Virus record (IMG/VR): IMGVR_UViG_3300048547_000321
Coordinates: 1-39,920 of that record
Length of the DNA: 39,920 bases
From: a virus
Strand: one strand, 5' to 3'
Shown here: in pieces, positions 1 through 6,923 of the stretch
Layout: each line of letters begins with the position of its first letter
Numbering within the stretch: position 1 is the stretch's first letter
Notes under the pieces: model-generated
What the model was told of the DNA's origin: nothing
What the model saw: the letters and a program-made list of their open reading frames with translations, nothing else
The model's database searches: none
Made by a program: the position numbers and the translations under genes

Positions 1-178
1 AACCTCCATCATCTAAACATGATTCAATAGTTAAAAATTGCCTTTCGAGCATCTTAATACCCTGCTTATATCTTTTAGATACTGCAGAAGCTTGATTGCT
101 TAGTTCACGCATGGCGATGTTAATCTCACGCATTTCTCTTAGTGCTTTTAATTCATATGTATTTGCGTCCATAGGCAT
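1..178 (-). CDS. 5' part of the 92-aa protein gene (duplicate copy, cut by window edge)
   Basis: This is the first 59 codons of the gene that is complete at 39637-39915, present again because the window overlaps itself. The ATG is at 176-178 and a second in-frame ATG lies two codons later. The reading frame stays intact through the two substitutions. It is not an independent gene on a circular map. See the entry at 39637-39915 for a description. Confidence 0.7.
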   Translation of the reverse strand, partial: MPMDANTYELKALREMREINIAMRELSNQASAVSKRYKQGIKMLERQFLTIESCLDDGG

Positions 179-183
179 ACTGA
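1..183. repeat. Terminal overlap, left copy (repeated at 39738-39920)
   Basis: These 183 bases recur at the right end of the window with two differences, at 29 (a versus g) and 56 (a versus g). The overlap shows that the sequence closes into a circle of about 39,737 bp, or that it is terminally redundant. Both differences fall in third codon positions of the minus-strand gene here and are synonymous (Thr ACT/ACC and Ile ATT/ATC). That looks like strain variation in a mixed population rather than random error. Confidence 0.9.
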
Positions 184-208
184 TAATATATTGTTATTCT
201 TATGTCAA
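180..208 (-). promoter_or_regulatory. Possible promoter for the 92-aa gene / packaging-side operon
   Basis: The minus strand carries a perfect TTGACA (208-203). It is followed after 16-17 bases by TTATCA or TATCAG as a weak -10, ending only a few bases before the ATG at 178. If real, the message would be nearly leaderless. No Shine-Dalgarno sequence is visible. The position after the end of the replication gene and before the next operon favours a promoter here, but the -10 is poor. Confidence 0.4.
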
Positions 209-219
209 TAGTAAAAATG

Positions 220-385
220 ATGCGTCGGATAAGGTAGGCGACATACTCCCCAGAGGGGATGTCGCTTATCCTTATCGTATATATGCGTCTTTCTTTATAG
301 GGATGTCGCTCGTATATGCGTCTTATGTCGCTTTTGGATGTCGCTTTTCTATAAGTAGTTAATATGTAGTGCTTAACGATGCGTC
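220..385. repeat. Iteron-like repeat cluster (ATGCGTC x4, ATGTCGCT x4)
   Basis: ATGCGTC occurs on the plus strand at 220, 283, 316 and 379, with spacings of 63, 33 and 63 bases. Interleaved with it, ATGTCGCT starts at 259, 303, 325 and 338, and the inverse GCGACAT is at 238. The cluster fills the only repeat-rich gap of the genome, just downstream of the RepA-like helicase gene. It is a candidate origin or operator array. The function is inferred from repeat arrangement and position only. Confidence 0.55.
227..271 (-). terminator. Large interrupted hairpin, possible end of the early operon
   Basis: Outer arms GGATAA (227-232) and TTATCC (266-271) and inner arms GCGACAT (238-244) and ATGTCGC (259-265) are exact reverse complements. 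A further CCCC/GGGG pair sits at the tip. The 5' side has a five-base bulge. On the minus strand the stem is followed, after GACGCATCA, by five T residues, which is not a classical terminator tail. It could terminate the replication operon or be a structural element of an origin. Confidence 0.45.
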
Positions 386-2358
386 ATGAACCAACAACCA
401 CCTACTTTTGAGATAATCTTGGATTTCTCCAAATCTTTAGTGTATCTCTCGACAGTTCTAGCTCCTATATTGAGTTTTTCTTTAGCCTCATCCTTTAGTT
501 GGAATGGACGTATGCCCGTAGCACCTGCACCTCTGATGAGTTCCTCAACGCTAGTTCTACTAGCCTTTTGATTTGGCTTTTTGAGTGCATGTGGATTCAA
601 ATCATCCCTAGCACTCATTACTGGAAAGTCCCACTCGACTACGAAAGGTTCAACATTAGGGAAGTTTCGAAGAGCAGCGTGGACTGTGAAGCAATTAGGC
701 TCCTCATGAGCTGTTAGTCCCATGATAGTGTCAGGGTCACGAGCGAACACGCCTGATCCGCTGATGCGATCTAGGGGATCTTTCTCAGCCTGATTTCCCT
801 TAGAGTAGTGAGCACCAAAAGCGACAGCAGCTCCAGTTTGCTCAACTATTGCCTCGACCTCAGACATGAGATTGCCGATGTCACCTGCACTATTCTCATC
901 CTTATCGCCCAGAGCCTTGTAGATTGGATCAATACACATGAACGCTAGTCCATTGTTTAGGTTTCCATTCATGGCTTGCAATATCTCTACCAGATCATTG
1001 CTCACGCCTCTCAGCGACCACACCTTGAAGTTTTTAGGCACTTCTATATCCCTTGCCATGCATATACTGCGGATGCGTTGTAAGAAGAACTTGTGAGGCA
1101 CTTCGAAGTTGAGGAATATGACATCCTCATCAGTCGAGACGCATTGCTTGCCAAACCACTCATGTCCACCTGCGATGCTGATTGCTAGATTGATAAGAGT
1201 CCAAGTTTTATAGCTTTTACTGCCACCGCCAAGAACCATCTTAGTCCCACGATGCAGTAGACCATCAACTAGCACAGGATACTCCATCCTGATTTGCTTA
1301 TCTAAATCTTCAGGTATATCTGCATTCTGCCATAATGGTATCTCACGCCTTGCAGTAGCCTCCTCAGTATTGTCATTAGAATCATTGGGAACCTGTTTAT
1401 TGAAATATTCTCTAGAAGAAACAGTAGTATTATTGTCACCATACTCAGCAGAAAGAGATTTGGTAGCCTCCTTGAAATCACCATTGTAGTCTAGGTATGT
1501 AGTGAGTGCGAATGCGGAGTAGTTTCCATTTGGCTCAAGAGGGAAAGCATTATCGGAGTAGCAAAAGAATGAGCCGTCATTTCTGAGTTCACCTGAAATG
1601 CCACGCTCTTTACCTGCTCTAGTGCAATATGTTCTATCTCCATTAGACCTGCCGATAGTCCATCCAGCTTTGCTAAGCGAAGATGCAGTATTATCTCTAG
1701 CAGATGGTGATTGATTGAATCTGTCACCCACCCTGTCACTACCCATACTTGTAGGCTCATGAATCTTAGGCACTTCAGGCATAAATGGTAGCTCGACCGC
1801 ATCAGGAGCATAATGAATCTCAGGATCATAACTCAGGAAACAAAGTCTAGATACATCCTTGCCACTCTCATCAGCCTCGAGTCCATAAGTAGACATGTAG
1901 CGTTTGCAGGAATCGAACATATCCCTATGTATGTCGCTGTCATTAGGTATAGCCATGACTACCTTTACGCCACGATTTGATGGAGAAACAAACGCCATAA
2001 CTACATGAGGATCGAACCTCAGCTTGTCGATATATTCATCAGGATTGTCGAGCTTGTCGAAATCCATGCAAATCAGCCCTGAGTGTTCAGTTAAGTTTTT
2101 ACTGGAACGCTTTTCGAAAGTCCCACTAAACATAACTGCAGGCAGGGTCAGCTTTATTTGCGAAGCCTTATCTTTATCGCCAGATTCTAAGGCACTTCTT
2201 ATTGATTTGATTTTACTGGCGAACTTTCCTTTACCTTCTCTGATCCAAGAGACGATGGTCTCAATTTCGAAATCATTTGTTTTGACTTCTCTAGCCTCTT
2301 GAACTGCTGAGACATATCTAGCCCCATATCCATTTGGCGAGCGTTTGCTATTTTGCAT
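373..2358 (-). CDS. Replication protein: VirE_N/BT4734-like N-terminus fused to RepA-like AAA ATPase
   Basis: This 661-aa protein probably starts or drives phage DNA replication. Residues about 1-195 resemble the VirE_N (BT4734-like) domain of mobile-element proteins, with an acidic LICMDFDKL segment near 95-103 and SPSNRGVKVV near 125. From about 360 it is a RepA/AAA_25-type helicase-like ATPase: Walker A GGGSKSYKT (377-385), Walker B around FMCIDP (473-478), GAHYSKGN (515-522) and a RISGSG motif near 531. A short HTH-like tail follows (near 610-660). The start is fixed by AGGAGG just upstream, the only strong Shine-Dalgarno I noticed here. It ends the early operon, beside the repeat cluster. 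Family assignment is by motif recognition. Confidence 0.8.
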   Translation of the reverse strand: MQNSKRSPNGYGARYVSAVQEAREVKTNDFEIETIVSWIREGKGKFASKIKSIRSALESGDKDKASQIKLTLPAVMFSGTFEKRSSKNLTEHSGLICMDFDKLDNPDEYIDKLRFDPHVVMAFVSPSNRGVKVVMAIPNDSDIHRDMFDSCKRYMSTYGLEADESGKDVSRLCFLSYDPEIHYAPDAVELPFMPEVPKIHEPTSMGSDRVGDRFNQSPSARDNTASSLSKAGWTIGRSNGDRTYCTRAGKERGISGELRNDGSFFCYSDNAFPLEPNGNYSAFALTTYLDYNGDFKEATKSLSAEYGDNNTTVSSREYFNKQVPNDSNDNTEEATARREIPLWQNADIPEDLDKQIRMEYPVLVDGLLHRGTKMVLGGGSKSYKTWTLINLAISIAGGHEWFGKQCVSTDEDVIFLNFEVPHKFFLQRIRSICMARDIEVPKNFKVWSLRGVSNDLVEILQAMNGNLNNGLAFMCIDPIYKALGDKDENSAGDIGNLMSEVEAIVEQTGAAVAFGAHYSKGNQAEKDPLDRISGSGVFARDPDTIMGLTAHEEPNCFTVHAALRNFPNVEPFVVEWDFPVMSARDDLNPHALKKPNQKASRTSVEELIRGAGATGIRPFQLKDEAKEKLNIGARTVERYTKDLEKSKIISKVGGCWFMTHR

Positions 2359-2440
2359 ATTTCCTCCTTATTTAGTATTTTGTTTAGTAGTAGTATTTCT
2401 TCTCTTAGCTTTTTTGCGTTCATAATATGATAAAGCAAAT

Positions 2441-2959
2441 TTAATAATTCATTCTTCTACCATATTCTGCAAGTAAAGCAGCATCGACTATTCCATCATG
2501 AGCTTTTTTGCATCTTTCATTCGCAGTCCAATCTTGATTTGGGAAAATGCGATCGGCAGCAGCCAGCGCAGCAGCCTTAGTATCAAACTTTTGACCTTTA
2601 GCCATAATAGGTCTAGTCCAAAACTGCGACTGCCATTTGCGACTACTTATAGCAGCGTATGATAGGTTTGCATCTAGTAACGAAACAATAGTCTCAGCTA
2701 CAGCGAAACTATATGTCATCGAGCGGAGTCCAGCAGCACTAGGCGCATGACCTCCAGGATTCTCGATGACAAATATGTTCCTATCGGAAACAGATATGAT
2801 TTTTTCTAGTGTCTTATGAAATCCAACTATATGGATCATTCTACCCTTGCCAGCTTTGCATACTGGCATGACGTATTTATCAGTTAGGTTCCCATCATAA
2901 TCGACAACGGCTATACCGCCATCAAGTCCACAATCTATTCCGATATATTGCTTAGCCAT
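2441..2959 (-). CDS. RuvC-like Holliday junction resolvase
   Basis: This 172-aa protein has an RNase H-fold resolvase pattern. Asp9 lies in YIGIDCGLDGG, Glu66 in FVIENPGG, and Asp155 and Asp159 in AHDGIVDAALLAEYG, matching the four acidic catalytic positions of RuvC. The usual role is cutting branched DNA during recombination-dependent replication or clearing branches before packaging. The length agrees with bacterial and phage RuvC. It sits directly upstream of the helicase gene in the replication operon, consistent with that role. The exact substrate is not shown by the sequence. Confidence 0.8.
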   Translation of the reverse strand: MAKQYIGIDCGLDGGIAVVDYDGNLTDKYVMPVCKAGKGRMIHIVGFHKTLEKIISVSDRNIFVIENPGGHAPSAAGLRSMTYSFAVAETIVSLLDANLSYAAISSRKWQSQFWTRPIMAKGQKFDTKAAALAAADRIFPNQDWTANERCKKAHDGIVDAALLAEYGRRMNY

Positions 2960-2966
2960 GTTATTG

Positions 2967-3167
2967 TTAGCGAATCGCTAGCCATCTATCTTTATTTTGA
3001 TTTACGAACTGCTCCAAGTGTAATAGGTCATCATGATATAAAGGGTTATCTGTATGTAACCAAAGAACGCCATCGAATCTTTTTGAAGCATCAGTCCTGA
3101 ACGTAACAGCTACTGCGCAGCTTTCCCCTTTTTCATTATCCATCTCAAGTATAAGAGAATATTTCAT
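2967..3167 (-). CDS. Small hypothetical protein (66 aa)
   Basis: I do not recognise this 66-aa protein. It starts MKYSLILEMDNEKGES and has alternating beta-like hydrophobic stretches, and the C-terminal part is richer in charged residues. It has no membrane segment or metal motif. It lies seven bases upstream of the RuvC-like gene and two bases downstream of the coiled-coil gene, in the packed replication operon. That tight spacing is the main reason to accept it as a gene. Confidence 0.6.
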   Translation of the reverse strand: MKYSLILEMDNEKGESCAVAVTFRTDASKRFDGVLWLHTDNPLYHDDLLHLEQFVNQNKDRWLAIR

Positions 3168-3169
3168 GG

Positions 3170-3355
3170 TTATTCTTTTTCCTCAGCATCTACAAGCACA
3201 CGCTCTTGAAGCCTGCATACCTTATTTTTTAGTTTTTGAATATCATCATTTAAGATGTCATTCTGTTTAGTTAAAGCATCACACGCTTTAGTCATTGCAT
3301 TTAAACCTCGAACGAGGACATTTTCTGTATCATTTTTGAATATTTTGTCGGACAT
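3170..3355 (-). CDS. Small coiled-coil protein (61 aa)
   Basis: This 61-aa protein is almost entirely helical by composition. Residues about 20-60 show a heptad-like run of Leu, Ile and Val among charged residues (NDDIQKLKNKVCRLQERV), as in a short coiled coil. No family is recognised. It sits in the replication operon with two-to-three-base gaps on either side. It may be a small oligomerisation or accessory factor, but nothing in the sequence gives its function. Confidence 0.6.
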   Translation of the reverse strand: MSDKIFKNDTENVLVRGLNAMTKACDALTKQNDILNDDIQKLKNKVCRLQERVLVDAEEKE

Positions 3356-3358
3356 TAA

Positions 3359-3673
3359 TTATAATTTTCTCCATTTGTAATAGGTTTGTATATGTATGCC
3401 TACCTTTTGACAGGCAGCGTAGACTTTATCGCCTTCAGATCTTAATCTGTCGATTTCCTCAACAACAAGAGATTTATCTCTGCTGTCGAGGTGAGTGTGA
3501 GTGCGAAGTTTTTTAGCTGATTGATGTTCAGCAGTTCCAAATTCAGTTTCTATTTTCTCATTATTTTCAATCTCACTAGAGATTTTATCATGCGCCCATT
3601 TCATGAATGAGCTTATGCGACTGAGATAAGAATCTGGCATTTGGATATTACATGCGTTATAGTCAATTTTCAT
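3359..3673 (-). CDS. Protein with C-terminal transposase-type helix-turn-helix (104 aa)
   Basis: The last 40 residues (VVEEIDRLRSEGDKVYAACQKVGIHIQTYYKWRKL region) have the look of the HTH at the N-terminus of IS3-family transposases: a first helix, a turn with AACQKVGI and a recognition helix ending TYYKWRKL. There is no catalytic domain, so this is more likely a small DNA-binding protein or regulator than a transposase. Residues 1-55 are charged with no motif. It overlaps its upstream neighbour by four bases (ATGA), which supports the start and co-translation. Confidence 0.6.
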   Translation of the reverse strand: MKIDYNACNIQMPDSYLSRISSFMKWAHDKISSEIENNEKIETEFGTAEHQSAKKLRTHTHLDSRDKSLVVEEIDRLRSEGDKVYAACQKVGIHIQTYYKWRKL

Positions 3674-3876
3674 TCTCGATCCCAGCTGTTAGGTTGCGGA
3701 GTGACACCATTGGCTTCAAGGATTTCAATAATGTCGCATATATGTTTATAAACCTCAGCTTTGCGTTTTTTAAGATTTATAACTTTGGTATCCAACATGT
3801 ATAATTCATCTCCACGTTTATCGAGTTTAGCTTTTAGCAGTTCGATTACATCATCATCTAGTTTCATTTCTTTCAT
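3670..3876 (-). CDS. Small charged coiled-coil protein (68 aa)
   Basis: This 68-aa protein is rich in Lys, Asp and Glu, with Leu or Ile spaced for one or two amphipathic helices (DDDVIELLKAKLDK and INLKKRKAEVYKHICDII). No family is recognised. It overlaps the DnaA-like gene upstream by four bases and the HTH gene downstream by four bases, so it is part of a translationally coupled set. An accessory role beside the DnaA-like protein is possible, but this is inference from position only. Confidence 0.6.
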   Translation of the reverse strand: MKEMKLDDDVIELLKAKLDKRGDELYMLDTKVINLKKRKAEVYKHICDIIEILEANGVTPQPNSWDRE

Positions 3877-4169
3877 AGGTCAAGTTTTTCTATTATTGCA
3901 TTATATAGTTTACGATATTGAGGACGTTTATCTAGGTTTCTATCAACGCGATTTAATGCATGGGCAATAGAAGAACGATTCCTGCCGAAGTATTCTGCAA
4001 TATCATGTTGAACCATAAATAGATGATCCTTGCAAATCTTGAAGCAAATATCACGAATAGCGACTACTGATGCTTTACGAGTTTCACTACGGATTTCCTC
4101 CGCAGGTTTATTGGTTATTGAAGATGCAACCATTGTCACAACATAGGGTGTAATTATTGTAGTTTTCAT
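3873..4169 (-). CDS. Stand-alone DnaA domain IV-like DNA-binding protein
   Basis: Residues about 35-98 of this 98-aa protein resemble the C-terminal DNA-binding domain (domain IV) of the bacterial initiator DnaA. There is a helix RKASVVAIRDICFKIC, then QHDIAEYFGRNRSSIAHAL, matching the DnaA signature (IGxxFGRDHxTVxHA). The AAA ATPase domain is absent. I chose the ATG at 4169 because it overlaps the upstream stop as ATGA; a start at 4205 would add 12 residues. It may bind DnaA-box-like sites and direct or block host initiation. Neighbours are a nuclease upstream and replication genes downstream. Confidence 0.7.
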   Translation of the reverse strand: MKTTIITPYVVTMVASSITNKPAEEIRSETRKASVVAIRDICFKICKDHLFMVQHDIAEYFGRNRSSIAHALNRVDRNLDKRPQYRKLYNAIIEKLDL

Positions 4170-4960
4170 TTTTGTCGAGGATCGAAGTTTTTGATATATC
4201 TCCATAGAGATGTCATAGAAAGGAATGTATCGTATTCTTTCTTAAGAGTGTCAGGGTCGTAAACACACGTTTCGATCCTGCCAGCTTCAGTTGTAGAGAT
4301 GTAGAGGTTAGCACCCCAACAATTATCTAGAGTCCCAAAAGCAGCCATAGCGTAGGCAGCAATCTGAGTAGGTTGGAAATCATAAGGAGTCATCTTTTGA
4401 CCCTCCTTACTCTTACGAGTCTTGAAGTCTATAATGATGTTACCCTTACCGTATTCAGCTAAAAGGTCTACACGACCTCCATAGCCCTCTTTATTATTGA
4501 CTACAACTTTCTCTCGAGTGATGTTTTTTAGTTCGAGATTATGTAGGTATAACATGGTAGGTGAAACATACTGAATTAGATCCTCAGGAACAGGCACGCC
4601 ATCGAACGCTTGATCGATAGCATCATGTATTCTAGTTCCAAGATTCGCAGCTTCAGAGGTTTCCTCATTACTACGATTTAGTATTCTGTTATAGTAACTC
4701 TTATCATCTTCACCATCGTTGCGCTCAGTAGCTAGGGCAGCGTCAATAGTTTTCATAGTTTTCCATCTGTCCAATGCAGGCTTAGCCATAATGCCAAAGA
4801 CAGTTGTTACGGATGGGACTAGCATATGCTTACGAGCATCTCTGAGGGTAGTTTTTCTATCACCTCCAGTTTTATTTTTCATGGTGTAAGCAGGAACTCC
4901 ATCTGGAGTATACCAATGACCGCCATCAATGTTATCAGCTTTATTTTGAAGTATCGCCAT
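4166..4960 (-). CDS. PD-(D/E)XK nuclease, RecB/Cas4-like exonuclease
   Basis: This 264-aa protein shows the core of the PD-(D/E)XK superfamily. GTRIHDAID (108-116) is the helical His motif, Asp165 lies in GGRVDLLAEY, DFK (178-180) is the metal-binding Asp-x-Lys, and a Gln-rich helix (QPTQIAAYAMA, 196-206) follows. This order matches phage RecB-like nucleases used in recombination or host DNA breakdown. The N-terminal 60 residues carry GGHWYTPDG and a VPSVTTV segment often seen ahead of such domains. It starts after a hairpin-bearing gap and is followed by the DnaA-like gene with a four-base overlap. Confidence 0.8.
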   Translation of the reverse strand: MAILQNKADNIDGGHWYTPDGVPAYTMKNKTGGDRKTTLRDARKHMLVPSVTTVFGIMAKPALDRWKTMKTIDAALATERNDGEDDKSYYNRILNRSNEETSEAANLGTRIHDAIDQAFDGVPVPEDLIQYVSPTMLYLHNLELKNITREKVVVNNKEGYGGRVDLLAEYGKGNIIIDFKTRKSKEGQKMTPYDFQPTQIAAYAMAAFGTLDNCWGANLYISTTEAGRIETCVYDPDTLKKEYDTFLSMTSLWRYIKNFDPRQK

Positions 4961-5017
4961 AATCTTTAGTATTTAGTTTGTTATTTTTCTTTTCAGGTCT
5001 AGGTCTACCCAACAGGA

Positions 5018-5040
5018 TACGCTCCGCAATGCGAAGCGTA
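5018..5040 (-). other. Perfect hairpin in the gap before the nuclease gene
   Basis: Ten-base arms TACGCTTCGC and GCGGAGCGTA pair completely on the minus strand (one G-U) around a three-base loop. The gap 4961-5086 holds nothing else clear, except that the nuclease ATG is preceded by an A-rich CTAAATACTAAAG, a weak form of the early leader. No T-run follows the stem on the minus strand, so it looks more like an mRNA processing or stability element than a terminator. Confidence 0.45.
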
Positions 5041-5086
5041 GAGCCTGAGTATGAGCGACCTTTTTTTCGGTTACGCACCCTTTTCA

Positions 5087-5659
5087 TTAGAATGGGCAGT
5101 TTGCGTCAGGATTACTGTCATTCGGAGAGAATGCAGGAGGTGCAGATGCAGGTGTAGGTGCAGGTGCAACTACTGGAGCTTGAGCAGCAGCAGCAGGCGC
5201 AGCGAAATGATCTACTGGTATTACCTGCTGACTATAATCATTCAAGGATGTCTTAATAGGAGAGATGCCTGCAATCTTGGCATACACTTTTCCCATCTGG
5301 GATGTTACATGCTCTACTTTAATTACAGCACCTTGACCGATCATATCGCAATAGTCCCAATTCATTTTAGGACTATGGCTTAACCATGCGGTAAGAAACA
5401 CCATCAGTTTAGCGCGAGGCGATGTTGATTGCGTCATCTCGAAAGTCTGAATTTTATAAAGACTTCCATCTTGACCCTTAAATCCAAATAGGAATCGAGT
5501 CACATCTATCTCATGAGTTTCCTCACTCTGATACTTCTTACGAGTTACACCGAACTCATCGGCTACGTCTAAGCAGGTAGCTACGTAGTCACCTGCAGGA
5601 GCTAGTTCATCTATTTGAAATCCGTTACTAGATTCGGATTGAGGCGTTAGCATTGCCAT
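5087..5659 (-). CDS. Putative single-stranded DNA-binding protein (DUF669-like)
   Basis: This 190-aa protein begins with a beta-rich domain containing LAPAGDYVATCLDVADEF (near 19-36), as in DUF669/phage SSB-like proteins that precede recombination nucleases. Residues about 140-175 are a low-complexity Pro/Ala linker. The tail ends in NPDANCPF, which resembles the acidic SSB tip (DDDIPF type) that recruits partner proteins. Its position directly before a RecB-like nuclease fits a recombination-replication role. An OB fold cannot be proved from sequence alone. Confidence 0.6.
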   Translation of the reverse strand: MAMLTPQSESSNGFQIDELAPAGDYVATCLDVADEFGVTRKKYQSEETHEIDVTRFLFGFKGQDGSLYKIQTFEMTQSTSPRAKLMVFLTAWLSHSPKMNWDYCDMIGQGAVIKVEHVTSQMGKVYAKIAGISPIKTSLNDYSQQVIPVDHFAAPAAAAQAPVVAPAPTPASAPPAFSPNDSNPDANCPF

Positions 5660-5673
5660 GTTATTTCTTTCTT

Positions 5674-6063
5674 TTATTGTTTAGGTTGGATATGAACGGA
5701 AGTGTCATACCCGTGAGATTCGAGAACAGCTTTCACTTTTAGCCAATACTTTTCAGTAGCAACTTTGCGATGACCATTAGGACCACCATTGTGAATGCGA
5801 GCGATATGTTCAGCTGTGACTGGTTTACCCAATCTTTTAGCAGTCGCATATCTGTCCATGTAGGCGGTAAAAATCTGTATGGCTGTATCCCTTTCGAAAG
5901 CATCGAGATGCTCCCAAGAGCGATTAGCATACTCTGATGCATCCTGAACGTAACAGGCGTGAATTTGCAAACAGCCATAAGCTTTACCATTATCACCGAT
6001 AGCTAAATCATTACCGCCAGACTCGACGGTAATGATTGCTAGGATTAAATTTAGTAAGTGCAT
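5674..6063 (-). CDS. Endolysin: lysozyme / SLT-type transglycosylase
   Basis: This 129-aa protein has the lysozyme-like SLT fold. The catalytic Glu14 is in IITVESGGND, followed by GKAYGCLQIH (27-36) and the C-terminal IARIHNGGPNG (87-97) with a KYWLKV helix. It should cut peptidoglycan glycan strands to release progeny. The first 12 residues (MHLLNLILAIIT) are hydrophobic but run straight into the catalytic helix, so they are not a clear signal peptide. Export would need a holin. It sits among replication genes, far from the membrane proteins at 10647-11360. Its end is 14 bases before the SSB-like gene. Confidence 0.8.
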   Translation of the reverse strand: MHLLNLILAIITVESGGNDLAIGDNGKAYGCLQIHACYVQDASEYANRSWEHLDAFERDTAIQIFTAYMDRYATAKRLGKPVTAEHIARIHNGGPNGHRKVATEKYWLKVKAVLESHGYDTSVHIQPKQ

Positions 6064-6299
6064 ACTATCGCACCTCCATCGAATTTAACTGCGATGAAAT
6101 CATCGTCGCATTGTAATTCATCATCGTCGGAAACTTCATAATAAGCAGAGTCGATTTCGATAACATCTAAGAAGCGCATCTCATCCTCATCTTCGAGATG
6201 ATCGTATAACGCTTGCAACCCTTTTTCGCTGAATGAATCGGATCGATTGTAAGCCTCGAAAGCGCGAACGAACTGATCGTAATATACATACTGAATCAT
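6051..6299 (-). CDS. Small acidic hypothetical protein (82 aa)
   Basis: This 82-aa protein is strongly acidic (EDEDEMRFLDVIEIDSAYY, DDDELQCDDDF) and has no recognised domain. It overlaps the endolysin start by 13 bases and the upstream gene by four. Small acidic early phage proteins are often DNA mimics or inhibitors of host enzymes, but nothing here identifies a target. Confidence 0.55.
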   Translation of the reverse strand: MIQYVYYDQFVRAFEAYNRSDSFSEKGLQALYDHLEDEDEMRFLDVIEIDSAYYEVSDDDELQCDDDFIAVKFDGGAIVCTY

Positions 6300-6643
6300 G
6301 CCGAACCTCCATTCCTAAATTGCACGAAGGATGAAATCATCATGTCTACATCATCAGTATGAAGGTTAGTATCACAAGAACCACCTTTACCATCATCGCC
6401 AAGGATTAGTATGTTACCTGCTATTGGATCAGGGTAAAAACCCTTATCGAATATAGTTCCGAACTTAGTGCCATTGATGAGACCCTCATCATCGACATAC
6501 GCAACATTCTGCTTGTCGATTCTTACGCAGGTGAAGCATCGGCATCCGATGACATCCTGAATAGATGTGTAATGATCAGGGACAGTAATCTCACTTACCG
6601 CCAACTCAGATGGGTTGATTAGTATAGCCTTATGCATCTTCAC
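6296..6643 (-). CDS. DUF3846-like protein (115 aa)
   Basis: Residues about 15-85 match the pattern I associate with DUF3846: an ITVPDHYTSIQDVIG segment, a VAYVDDEGLINGTKFG strand-turn, and a PDPIAGNILILGDDG motif near 72-86. The family is common in phages and plasmids and has no firm function. It overlaps both neighbours by a few bases in a run of small early genes. Two Cys in CRCFTC are not arranged as a zinc site. Confidence 0.6.
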   Translation of the reverse strand: MKMHKAILINPSELAVSEITVPDHYTSIQDVIGCRCFTCVRIDKQNVAYVDDEGLINGTKFGTIFDKGFYPDPIAGNILILGDDGKGGSCDTNLHTDDVDMMISSFVQFRNGGSA

Positions 6644-6866
6644 CTCCTACGAACTCTAGGTTGCGATTGAGGCGTTGAGCATCTTCAACGGATAGCATCT
6701 TTTTCCAAGCATCATCATTGAGTGCATCAGATAAGCGAGTTGGCAGGAAAGCGGAAAGATCAGGAGTCTTAGTATCCAATTCAGGATATAGCTCATGAGT
6801 CTTAACATCGATCCACTCCCCAACAGAGGGGAGGCGTAGTAGTTTGAGTTGATTTTTATCAGACAT
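6630..6866 (-). CDS. Small hypothetical protein (78 aa) with the repeated early leader
   Basis: I start this gene at MSDKNQ (6866) because the ATG follows CTACTAACAAATAATACT, a variant of the leader seen before ten other genes. A start 27 bases upstream would read through the leader itself. The 78-aa product has no recognised domain; LPTRLSDALNDDAWKKML is helical. It lies just after a strong hairpin at 6889-6913 and overlaps the DUF3846-like gene by 14 bases. Confidence 0.55.
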   Translation of the reverse strand: MSDKNQLKLLRLPSVGEWIDVKTHELYPELDTKTPDLSAFLPTRLSDALNDDAWKKMLSVEDAQRLNRNLEFVGGEDA

Positions 6867-6888
6867 AGTATTATTTGTTAGTAGGTTT

Positions 6889-6913
6889 GCCACCCCACAC
6901 TATGTGGGATGGC
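6889..6913 (-). other. Strong intergenic hairpin (possible RNA processing or stability element)
   Basis: On the minus strand, arms GCCATCCCACA and TGTGGGGTGGC pair over 11 bases (one G-U) around a three-base loop. No T-run follows, so an intrinsic terminator is unlikely. The stem separates the 126-aa gene from the 78-aa gene. Its GC-rich sequence resembles the hairpin at 31386-31410. Confidence 0.5.
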
Positions 6914-6923
6914 GTAGGTTAAA

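Noticed and set aside
96-362. Plus-strand frame of 88 aa with hydrophobic residues
   Set aside because: It overlaps the minus-strand 92-aa gene and the repeat/hairpin region. All credible genes are on the minus strand, and composition follows the repeats.
2199-2426. A 75-aa frame starting MNAKKLREEILLLNKILNKE, overlapping the start of the helicase gene
   Set aside because: It fills the 82-base gap before the helicase start, but most of it overlaps the helicase gene in another frame, and its overlapping part looks like a shadow. The AGGAGG within it serves the helicase. Kept as unproven.
3359-3673. Transposase or insertion sequence remnant
   Set aside because: Only the HTH-like part is present. 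There is no catalytic domain, inverted repeat or target duplication, and the gene is translationally coupled to its neighbours.
5739-5996. Alternative 85-aa frame inside the endolysin gene
   Set aside because: It is the same-strand shadow of a gene with clear catalytic motifs and has no start context.
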